A stretch of 27,571 nucleotides of DNA from CAZJAD01 sp964543855. Its GTDB lineage: Bacteria > Electryoneota > RPQS01 > DYHQ01. This document shows positions 9,501-15,146 of the stretch, one piece after another. How positions within the stretch are numbered: the first letter of the stretch is position 1; each line of letters opens with the position of its first letter. The notes under the pieces were generated by a model. The model was not told the origin of the DNA and searched no databases. It saw only the letters and a list, made by a program, of their open reading frames with translations. The stretch is from contig CAZJAD010000020.1 of assembly GCA_964543855.1 (NCBI GenBank), positions 1-27,571 of the forward strand. Direction: 5' to 3'. Made by a program: the position numbers and the translations under genes.

Positions 9501-9601
9501 CGCACAAGACGCTCCAAAGTCGAGGCACCGTCGAGGAAAGAGAACTCGCTGTGCACATGCAGATGTACAAAGCGTGGCGTGTCAGCGGACTGGCTTTGCA
9601 T
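6512..9601 (-). CDS. dnaE2: Error-prone DNA polymerase III alpha subunit DnaE2 (ImuC)
   Basis: This is a C-family replicative-type polymerase used in SOS-induced lesion bypass, about 1029 residues, normal for DnaE2. The N-terminal PHP domain has its HLHVH metal motif at residues 13-17 and LALTDHDN after it. The palm shows GRGSAADSAVAY near residue 350 and the catalytic PDIDIDFD near residues 385-392. A helix-hairpin-helix region follows (EGYAGYGFCEAHAAAF), and the C-terminus (about 955-1015) is an OB-fold with FFSLEDETGLLNITVF. A longer in-frame reading begins at 9724 but would overlap most of the upstream small gene; the ATG at 9601 gives the normal N-terminus and a 20-base overlap with that gene. 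The setting (lexA, imuB) identifies DnaE2 rather than the replicative DnaE1. Confidence 0.93.
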   Translation of the reverse strand: MQSQSADTPRFVHLHVHSEFSFLDGASTLERLVRCAAEDGARALALTDHDNLCGAPEFVHLCQTAGLKPILGAELTLSTGHVTVLARTRKGFSSLCRLLTWAHLENERGKPILDEAKLLSYGEDLIVLSGCARSPLAELLRRKRFEQARAWVLAYRSRFGDNFFIELQRTLEPKSQNSHLISLAKDLRIPLIATNNVHYTRVELAEAQDILCCIRHLIRVDEPHEDRKINGELFLKSRQEMAELFADLPEAIENTWEIAARCEDYDISEPRFLPRFAFAGREAAGRQLCSLSFAGAKERYGEITPELKARLDHELAIIIDLGFADYFLVVHDLVQFAKRNRIRHAGRGSAADSAVAYCLDITKVDAFQRNLRFERFINPQRRLNLPDIDIDFDARHRDRVTEYVTGRYGKDHVATVCAFARFRARSAIRDVAKALGFAVTDIDRIAKTMHWATSAKGIRRAIERRPELRALKIPQRKFELLFDLCETINDLPRHISTHLGGVVITGDPIWEISPLQIAAKGVQIVQYDKDGIEDLRLLKLDLLCLRMLGAVEDSVTMIAKRDPVFDYDRIPCDDEPTFELVRSGESAGAFQLESPAQMSLHPRLKTSTYEDVVASVALIRPGPVKGEMVEPFIRRRRGLEKISSIHPTIDKILRHTYGVVLFQEQVVSIAIELAGFSPGQADTLRRTISHHRSEEKMKQLGEIFVAQAVSNGVERQIAQTVFSWLEGYAGYGFCEAHAAAFGDTSYRTAYLLKHYPAEFYAAILNNEPMGYYSEGTIVNEARCRGIQVLGLHIQKSHQDFTVENGAIRVGLKQVKGISESDLTTISERRPFASWGDFLQRASVSRDVIENLVLCGAFDCFQTNRRALLFSLGTYHRNVSQDNFLISSAESVEENIPDFTLYERMSHEWDILGFSPTSHPLQFWRKALANQGVFPNSEIKRIRSTRRLLRAAGWIIRPHTPPTKSGETVVFFSLEDETGLLNITVFPRIYERFGHLIFGQPLVVVEGHKDKRGANSLVANRLWKCPELSI

Positions 9602-9806
9602 ACCATCTGTCTTTCTTTGGATCGAAGCGAAGCACAAACATTCCCCGAATCGTGTGAACGAGAAAGAATTCGCACAAACCTTCCCCTTCCCACCAGCGAC
9701 CGGACTCCCGCCAGTGATCCACAATCTTATCCACCGAAAAGGTTCGCCGGTTCCATGTCATCTTGGTCGGACGCCCATCTCGCACCGTGACAGGAAGCGT
9801 ACGCAT
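9582..9806 (-). CDS. Small DUF6504-like protein of the mutasome operon
   Basis: This encodes a 74-residue basic and aromatic-rich protein (RPTKMTWNRRTFSVDKIVDHWR, then WWEGEG and FFLV...FVLRFDPKKDRWY). It resembles the small DUF6504 proteins found beside dnaE2 and Y-family polymerase genes: a strand with 'P..f.w.gr.y.V..i.d.Wr...rWW', then a short C-terminal strand. The ATG is chosen because it overlaps the imuB stop by one base (TGATG at 9804-9808); the reading frame extends further upstream but only inside imuB. It ends 20 bases inside dnaE2, so the three genes form one coupled unit. Its function is unknown; the context suggests an accessory factor for the ImuB/DnaE2 mutasome. The family call is from memory of its pattern and is moderately sure. 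Confidence 0.72.
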   Translation of the reverse strand: MRTLPVTVRDGRPTKMTWNRRTFSVDKIVDHWRESGRWWEGEGLCEFFLVHTIRGMFVLRFDPKKDRWYAKPVR

Positions 9807-10609
9807 CAAGGGAGGTGCATCCCTCTCCGAGCGTAGATTAGCTGGGCGAAACGAGGTGGAACCGTCTTGGCGTAGTCGACGCCGCTCTGGACGATCTGAA
9901 AGCCGTACTTCCGTTCCAGAATTTCGCGACTCTTTTCGATCGGAATGCGCTTCTCTCGCAATGGGGTTTTGTTTCGCCATAGGTCTATCTGCGGCTGCGG
10001 AAGAGGCGTGAGGTCCTCCAGAATAACTCGAATTTCATGCGGCCTCTCCGGTCTTTTCTCACCAACCAATCTCCTGATAAATCTTTCGAGAGTCTCCGCG
10101 CTCCCGAGTGGTCGGGTCGGTTTCATCTCCAGCGTTGTCTCGCCTCCAGAACAACAAAAGACTACACGAAACCGTCCAGCCTGCTGATGGCAACGCTCGA
10201 GTTCACGCGCGACCTCTTCCGAGAGATAACCAATCGCACGCAGAATCTCCATGTCATCCCCCCAATGGAGATGCTTTCTTGCCTGCACGACCGGTGGCGG
10301 AAACAGAGCTTTGACGGATGGTCCTCCACGCTGTAAAAGAAGAGGCCATGCGCCAGCAGGACTGCCCAAATGAATCTGAAAGAAGGAACGCGGCACTTTC
10401 ATCAGCTCGCCGACACTCCGAACCCCGTATCTCTGCAACTTTTCGCAGAAGTCAGATGACACTCCAAGCCGGCGAATCGAAACTCTTGCAAGAAAAGCTT
10501 CTTCATCCGTCGGAGCAATCCAACGATCCTCGCCACAGGATAATCGGGCCAGCCATTTGTCCTGGCCTCCGCCCCAGGTGCCCCGGAGATCCGTTTTGCA
10601 GAACACCTC
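9806..10609 (-). CDS. imuB: ImuB-like Y-family polymerase accessory protein, truncated by the assembly gap
   Basis: This is the 3' part (about 267 residues) of a DinB/Y-family-like protein, running from the gap edge to a stop that overlaps the next start codon. Visible parts are a helix-hairpin-helix thumb region (VSIRRLGVSSDFCEKLQRYGVRSVGELMKVPR), then the little-finger-like region (LERFIRRLVGEKRPERPHEIRVILEDLTPLP), and a C-terminus with the Y-family-like pattern ILERKYGFQIVQSG. The palm with its catalytic or degenerate acidic residues lies in or beyond the gap, so an active polymerase cannot be distinguished by sequence from ImuB. ImuB is preferred because lexA is upstream and dnaE2 downstream. 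ImuB normally bridges DnaE2 to the sliding clamp. The gap must be longer than 100 bases or the gene would have no room for its N-terminal half. Confidence 0.82.
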   Translation of the reverse strand, partial: EVFCKTDLRGTWGGGQDKWLARLSCGEDRWIAPTDEEAFLARVSIRRLGVSSDFCEKLQRYGVRSVGELMKVPRSFFQIHLGSPAGAWPLLLQRGGPSVKALFPPPVVQARKHLHWGDDMEILRAIGYLSEEVARELERCHQQAGRFRVVFCCSGGETTLEMKPTRPLGSAETLERFIRRLVGEKRPERPHEIRVILEDLTPLPQPQIDLWRNKTPLREKRIPIEKSREILERKYGFQIVQSGVDYAKTVPPRFAQLIYARRGMHLP

Positions 10610-10709
10610 NNNNNNNNNNNNNNNNNNNNNNNNNNNNNNNNNNNNNNNNNNNNNNNNNNNNNNNNNNNNNNNNNNNNNNNNNNNNNNNNNNNNNNNNNNN
10701 NNNNNNNNN
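10610..10709. other. Assembly gap (100 N)
   Basis: One hundred consecutive N, the conventional length for a gap of unknown size. It starts inside imuB and ends four bases past the lexA stop codon. The missing DNA therefore contains the 5' half of imuB and could also contain imuA, a RecA-like gene that often sits between lexA and imuB. Any reading frame running through the N into lexA is an artefact. Confidence 0.99.
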
Positions 10710-10713
10710 TGCC

Positions 10714-11313
10714 TCAAAACTCTCGCCACAAACCGGTCACGCGTCCGATAAGGCGAAATTGAGAAGTGGGAGGGACGGTGATCGCGTCAAAGGCACGATT
10801 ATCCGGCTGCAAACGAATGTCGTTTGCCTCCCGGTAGAATCGCTTGACCGTCACCTCACCATCCACCTCAACGACGGCAATCTGTCCATTTCGAACTTCG
10901 CTTTGCTGTGATACGACGGCAAGATCTCCCTCGTGAAGAGTCGGTTCCATGCTTTCTCCAGTCACGCGGAGCAAAAACTGTCCTTCTTTGGTGCGTCCGG
11001 GGACCGGGAACATCTCCGGGGATTCTTCTTCGGTCAGAAGGGGGATGCCCGCGACAATGCGCCCGACAATGGGCAGGTGCGTCTGGGTCATCCAGGCCGG
11101 GCGGATGAGCTCGATGCCGCGAGCTTTTCCCCCTCGACGGCGAATAAATCCCTTCTTCTCCAAGGCGTCAAGATGCCGCCGCACTCCAAACGAGCTCCTG
11201 AGCTTCATTGCCGTTTGGATTTCACTAATCGTCGGTGGCGACTCTTGCCGCTCGAGGAAGTCAAGAATGGTGCGAAGGACTTCCTGCTGACGATTGGTTA
11301 GATTTCGGGCCAT
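10714..11313 (-). CDS. lexA: LexA, SOS repressor (self-cleaving)
   Basis: This 199-residue protein is the SOS transcriptional repressor. The N-terminal winged helix (residues 1-70) has NRQQEVLRTILDFLERQ, PPTISEIQ and a recognition-helix region SSFGVRRHLDALEKKGFI. The C-terminal peptidase S24 domain has the scissile Ala88-Gly89 bond (IVAGIP), nucleophile Ser121 in GESMEPTLHEGDL, and the Lys157 general base in VTVKRFY. RecA filaments trigger self-cleavage and derepression. The ATG has GGAG seven bases upstream. It is the first gene of the mutasome operon and is preceded by a consensus promoter overlapping a palindromic operator, so it almost certainly represses itself together with imuB, the small gene and dnaE2. 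Confidence 0.96.
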   Translation of the reverse strand: MARNLTNRQQEVLRTILDFLERQESPPTISEIQTAMKLRSSFGVRRHLDALEKKGFIRRRGGKARGIELIRPAWMTQTHLPIVGRIVAGIPLLTEEESPEMFPVPGRTKEGQFLLRVTGESMEPTLHEGDLAVVSQQSEVRNGQIAVVEVDGEVTVKRFYREANDIRLQPDNRAFDAITVPPTSQFRLIGRVTGLWREF

Positions 11314-11325
11314 CGGGGGCTCCAG

Positions 11326-11347
11326 ATAGTGCTTATTTAGGCACTAT
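11326..11347 (-). promoter_or_regulatory. Probable LexA operator (SOS box)
   Basis: A perfect dyad ATAGTGC-N8-GCACTAT lies 13 bases upstream of the lexA start codon, directly adjoining the -10 hexamer and covering the expected transcription start. Position and symmetry are what autoregulation by LexA needs. The motif differs from the E. coli CTG-N10-CAG and Bacillus GAAC-N4-GTTC boxes, so it may be lineage-specific; that reading is inference. Confidence 0.75.
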
Positions 11348-11376
11348 AATATACAAAGAAAAAAACCGTTTGTCAA
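11348..11376 (-). promoter_or_regulatory. Sigma-70-type promoter of lexA/mutasome operon
   Basis: On the minus strand TTGACA (11376-11371) and TATATT (11353-11348) are separated by exactly 17 bases. The start site would fall near 11341, within the operator palindrome, and about 28 bases ahead of the lexA ATG. A run of seven T lies in the spacer. Confidence 0.8.
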
Positions 11377-11851
11377 GCCCAAAATCCGATAGCTTCCACT
11401 TTCTTTCCATAGTCAAAAGGCCATCCGTTGCCCACCTAATCAGTATTAATTTCATTGACTTAGCCCTCAGCGAGCCCAAAAAGACCGCCAGTCGAGGCGC
11501 TCGCTGTCTACACAGCCATCCCTCCATGTGAGCCGGACGCGAGAAAGCCCTCTCTCTTTTCCATTTCATCTGCCCCTGAGCCGTCACCGACAAGAGCACT
11601 TGAATCCATTCCGTTTCGTCACAGCCTTCGGTCAATCACTGTGACAACCAACAAAGCAAAAACCTCCAAACACGCTCTCTTTGAGACCGTGATTCTTTTG
11701 ACGCACCCCTCATCTCGATCAAACTGCAAAGTCGTATATTCGGTCGACACAGCAGTTGCGATGCGAACTCTCTTTCGTTTTGTCCGCGACTCGTGTGCCT
11801 TCTCACTACCGCTAAACTGTGGCATTGTTTTTGTGTAATAGTATGATTAAG

Positions 11852-11873
11852 AGTGTGACGAAATTGTCGCACT
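11852..11873. promoter_or_regulatory. Operator-like dyad upstream of the sensor-kinase operon
   Basis: AGTGTGAC at 11852-11859 and GTCGCACT at 11866-11873 form an inverted repeat with 8-bp arms (one G-T wobble) and a 6-base centre. A TATGAT hexamer at 11842-11847 lies just upstream but no good -35 was found. The dyad could be a regulator site or a leader hairpin. The rest of the 605 bases between lexA and the kinase shows nothing I can name. Confidence 0.4.
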
Positions 11874-11918
11874 TACCGATAATTTCTGGTTGTTGTGCGC
11901 CCGTATCAGGTGACGTCA

Positions 11919-14576
11919 ATGGGGGTCCAAAATATGAGGAACCTGAATCCACAAGCCGCCGAACAGATTCGCGCAGAAGAAACAACCAGTAACCCGACCC
12001 GCCTCCTTCGTGCAATTCGTGATGTCAATCGGCTCATCGTTCGAGTGAACGATCGGGGCAATCTGCTCAAAGGCGTGTGTGATAACCTCGTCGAGACAGA
12101 TCGCTACGTGACTGCTTGGATCGCTCTGTTTGATGAGTCAGGAGAGCTTCAGGCGTCCGCCGAATCCGGATTGGGCGAGTCGTTCTTGCCTCTGGCCGGG
12201 CGCCTCAGGGGCCGAGACTTGCCCTATTGTGCCCGGAAGGCGTTGGCGCAATCCGGTGCGGTCACCATCAAAGACACGATCCGCACCTGTGGCGACTGCC
12301 CCCTTGCGGAAACCTACGATGGCAGAGCGGCGATGACTGCCCGGCTCGAGCATGTTGAGAAAGTCTACGGCATCCTGACTGTCTCCGCTCCTGCGGGCTT
12401 CGCTGCACAGCCGGAAGAACAATCACTGCTCAAAGAGCTTGCTGGAGATATCGCCTTTGCCCTGTATAACATGAAAAGGGAGCAAGGGCGCAAACGGGCT
12501 GAGTGTACGCTTGAAGAAGCGCAGGCATATGCCGAGAGCATCATTGCGACGGTGCGTGAGCCACTGCTGGTGCTGGATGCTGACCTGCGGGTCATCTCGG
12601 CCAGTCGTTCCTTCTACCAGACTTTCCAAGTGGCTCCGGAGCAGACCGGGGGCCGGGTGATCTACGAGCTGGGCAACCACCAGTGGGACATCCCCAAGCT
12701 GCGGGACCTGCTGGAACGTATTCTTCCCAAGGACAGCACCTTTGACGACTTTGAGGTGGAGCACGACTTCGAGACCATTGGGCGTCGAGTCATGTTGCTC
12801 AATGCTCGACGGATATACACAGAGGGGAACAGGACCCAGATGATCCTGCTGGCTATTGAGGACATCACCGAACGCAAGCGGGTAGAGGAAGACCTCGCGC
12901 GGCACAGTGGAAACCTCGAGCAGCTGGTTGATGAACGCACCACAGAACTCGAGAAGACTGATGAGCGCCTCCGTCAGGAGATCAGCGAGCGCAAACACGC
13001 GGACGAGGAACTTAGGGCAAGTGAGCCGAAGTTGGCAGCAGCACAACGCCTCGCACATCTTGGTGACTTGACGTGGGATGTGGTGACTGGCGAAGTCACA
13101 TGGTCGGAGGGAATGTATCATCTGATGGGATATGACCCGAATGAAAGAGACTTAGACTTGGCAAAGGTAAATACAGATATTTATCATCCGGATGACTTAC
13201 AAAGGGTAACTAAATGGTTGAAAGATTGTCTGGCTTCCGGAACGGAGAAACTTACTCCAAACGAATACCGAGTCGTACGCAAGAATGGAGACGTAATATG
13301 GATACACACCGAAGGTACGATTGAGTACGAAGACGGGAAACCGACGAAAGTATTCGGCGCATGTCACGACATCACCGAGCGCAAACAGGCGGTGCGTGCC
13401 GTGGAAGCGGCTCGTGAATACGCCGAGAGCATCATTGCGACAGTGCGTGAACCGCTGGTGGTGCTGGACGCTGACCTGCGGGTCATCTCGGCCAGTCGTT
13501 CCTTCTACCAGACCTTCCAAGTGGCCCCGGAGGAGACCGAGGGCTGGGGGATCTACGAGCTGGGCAACCGCCAGTGGGACATCCCCAAGCTGCGGGACCT
13601 GCTGGAGCGTATTCTTCCCAAGAAGAGCGCCTTTGACGACATCGAGGTGGAGCACGACTTCGAGACCATTGGGCGTCGAATCATGTTGCTCAATGCCCGA
13701 CGGATTTACAGGGAGGCGAACAGGACGCACATGATCCTGCTGGCTATTGAGGACATCACCGAACGCAAGAAGTCGGAAGAGGAACTCAAAAAGCACCGGG
13801 ATCACCTTGAAGGACTGGTGGAAATCAGAACCAGGGAGCTATCAGAGGCCATCAAGGAATTGGAATCATTCAACTACTCTGTTTCCCACGATCTCAGAGC
13901 GCCCCTCAGGGCAATAAGCGGCTTTTCGGGCATACTGGCTGAGGAGTATTCGACGAAACTTGACGATGAAGGCAAGCGCCTCTTGAATGTGATTCAGGAG
14001 AACACCAGGACCATGGAACAGCTCATCGATGGCCTGCTGGTTCTGTCCCACCTGGGCCGCCAGGAAATCAGCTCCTCGCATATCGATATGGAGAAGCTTG
14101 CCCAAGTAGTCTTTGAAGAACTCGAAAGCGACACTCCCGGTCCAAAACCACATTTGACAATCAGGGAGCTGCCACCGGCCTATGGTGACCCGGCGATGAT
14201 CCGACAGGTCTTCACCAATCTCCTGTCCAATGCCGTGAAATTCACCACAGGCAAAACGGAACCGGAGATCGAGATCGGCGGCAAAGAGGAAGAGCACACC
14301 GTCGTCTACTCAGTGAAGGACAATGGCGTCGGTTTTGACATGGAGTATGTGGACAAACTGTTTGGCGTCTTCCAACGGCTGCATTCCGGTGCAGACTTCA
14401 GAGGAAGCGGAATAGGACTGGCGAATGTCAAGCGGATTATCACCCGGCATGGTGGGCAAGTCTGGGCCGAAGGCAGGGTAGGGGAAGGCGCAACATTCTA
14501 TTTCACGCTGCCAAAATCGGAGGCGTACCACAGGGCGGAGAAGCGTGGCGATTTCGCTCCATCTACATTAGGATGA
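11919..14576 (+). CDS. GAF-PAS-PAS-PAS sensor histidine kinase (phytochrome-like core)
   Basis: This soluble sensor kinase has 885 residues and no membrane helices. A GAF-like domain (about 30-188) contains a CGDCPL motif; three PAS domains follow at about 204-322, 367-487 and 501-617. A short coiled coil (HLEGLVEIRTRELSEAI) leads to a HisKA domain with NYSVSHDLRAPLRAI (phosphorylated His near 653), then a HATPase domain with NLLSNAVKFT, DNGVGFDM, and GSGIGLANVK. This kinase core is the type that pairs with Rcp1-like receivers, and such a receiver is the next gene. PAS1 and PAS3 are near-identical duplicates (104 of 117 residues). ATG 11919 is chosen with AGGTG upstream; a GTG at 11895 and an ATG at 11934 behind GGGGG are alternatives. 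The input signal is unknown; a Cys-rich GAF may bind a ligand or cofactor. Confidence 0.9.
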   Translation: MGVQNMRNLNPQAAEQIRAEETTSNPTRLLRAIRDVNRLIVRVNDRGNLLKGVCDNLVETDRYVTAWIALFDESGELQASAESGLGESFLPLAGRLRGRDLPYCARKALAQSGAVTIKDTIRTCGDCPLAETYDGRAAMTARLEHVEKVYGILTVSAPAGFAAQPEEQSLLKELAGDIAFALYNMKREQGRKRAECTLEEAQAYAESIIATVREPLLVLDADLRVISASRSFYQTFQVAPEQTGGRVIYELGNHQWDIPKLRDLLERILPKDSTFDDFEVEHDFETIGRRVMLLNARRIYTEGNRTQMILLAIEDITERKRVEEDLARHSGNLEQLVDERTTELEKTDERLRQEISERKHADEELRASEPKLAAAQRLAHLGDLTWDVVTGEVTWSEGMYHLMGYDPNERDLDLAKVNTDIYHPDDLQRVTKWLKDCLASGTEKLTPNEYRVVRKNGDVIWIHTEGTIEYEDGKPTKVFGACHDITERKQAVRAVEAAREYAESIIATVREPLVVLDADLRVISASRSFYQTFQVAPEETEGWGIYELGNRQWDIPKLRDLLERILPKKSAFDDIEVEHDFETIGRRIMLLNARRIYREANRTHMILLAIEDITERKKSEEELKKHRDHLEGLVEIRTRELSEAIKELESFNYSVSHDLRAPLRAISGFSGILAEEYSTKLDDEGKRLLNVIQENTRTMEQLIDGLLVLSHLGRQEISSSHIDMEKLAQVVFEELESDTPGPKPHLTIRELPPAYGDPAMIRQVFTNLLSNAVKFTTGKTEPEIEIGGKEEEHTVVYSVKDNGVGFDMEYVDKLFGVFQRLHSGADFRGSGIGLANVKRIITRHGGQVWAEGRVGEGATFYFTLPKSEAYHRAEKRGDFAPSTLG
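12528..12878 (+). repeat. Direct repeat copy 1, PAS domain
   Basis: A 351-base segment encoding a complete PAS domain, paired with copy 2 at 13419-13769 with no insertions or deletions. Long stretches are identical at the DNA level, including the region encoding VISASRSFYQTFQV and the one encoding WDIPKLRDLLERILPK. The translations differ at 13 of 117 positions. Confidence 0.9.
13419..13769 (+). repeat. Direct repeat copy 2, PAS domain
   Basis: Second copy of the 351-base PAS segment, 891 bases downstream of the first. Differences cluster at APEETEGWG (versus APEQTGGRV) and the residues after ERILPK, which may tune ligand binding. The other PAS domain between the copies is not closely related, so the duplicated piece was inserted or preserved as a unit. 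Confidence 0.9.
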
Positions 14577-14630
14577 CACACAACACCGGCGAAGGCCACA
14601 ACCTCGCCGTCAATAAAGAAGGACGTAATC

Positions 14631-15119
14631 ATGAGTGATGAGATAGCTGTTGAAATCCTCCTGGTGGAGGACAATCCCAATGATGTCGAGCTGACACTGA
14701 GAGCATTGAAGAGACACAATCTTACTAACAGGGTTCATGTGGTGACTGACGGTGCAGAAGCGCTCGATTTTATCTTCGCCAGCGGAACCTACACAGAACG
14801 CGACACCAGCAAACTGCCCAGGGTGATCTTCCTCGACCTGAAACTGCCCAAGGTCGATGGGTTGGAGGTGCTGCGGCAAATCAAGGCAAATGAACGAACT
14901 AAGACCATTCCGGTTGTTGCATTGACTTCCTCAAAGGAAGAGCGCGACATGGTCGAGAGCTATAAGCTTGGCGTGAACAGCTATATCACGAAACCCGTCG
15001 ACTTTCCAAAGTTTGTTGACGCGGTTGCGGAACTTGGGCTCTATTGGCTGTTGCTCAACAAATCGCCGGAATACTCGCATGATCCGGAACTTCTCCGCAC
15101 GGATACGACCGCACATTAG
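14631..15119 (+). CDS. Rcp1-like single-domain response regulator
   Basis: This 162-residue protein is a receiver domain alone. It has the acidic pair in LVEDNP (residues 11-16), phosphoacceptor Asp69 in FLDLKLPKVDG, the Thr/Ser switch in ALTSSKE, and Lys121 in YITKPVDF. The insertion DFIFASGTYTERDTSKLP is characteristic of the Rcp1 group of receivers that partner phytochrome-type kinases. It begins 54 bases after the kinase stop with GAAGGA upstream of the ATG, so it is most likely the kinase's direct target, passing phosphate on by phosphorelay since it has no output domain. Confidence 0.92.
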   Translation: MSDEIAVEILLVEDNPNDVELTLRALKRHNLTNRVHVVTDGAEALDFIFASGTYTERDTSKLPRVIFLDLKLPKVDGLEVLRQIKANERTKTIPVVALTSSKEERDMVESYKLGVNSYITKPVDFPKFVDAVAELGLYWLLLNKSPEYSHDPELLRTDTTAH

Positions 15120-15146
15120 AGCGACGATAACAAGGGGGGCCAACAC

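Noticed and set aside
9602..9724. Longer dnaE2 start at 9724
   Set aside because: The extra 41 residues have no polymerase character and overlap the small upstream gene; ATG 9601 gives the usual N-terminus just before the PHP motif.
10610..10729. Reading frame continuing from imuB through the N run into the lexA 3' end
   Set aside because: N codons have no content, and the bases beyond the gap belong to lexA in another frame; joining them is an artefact.
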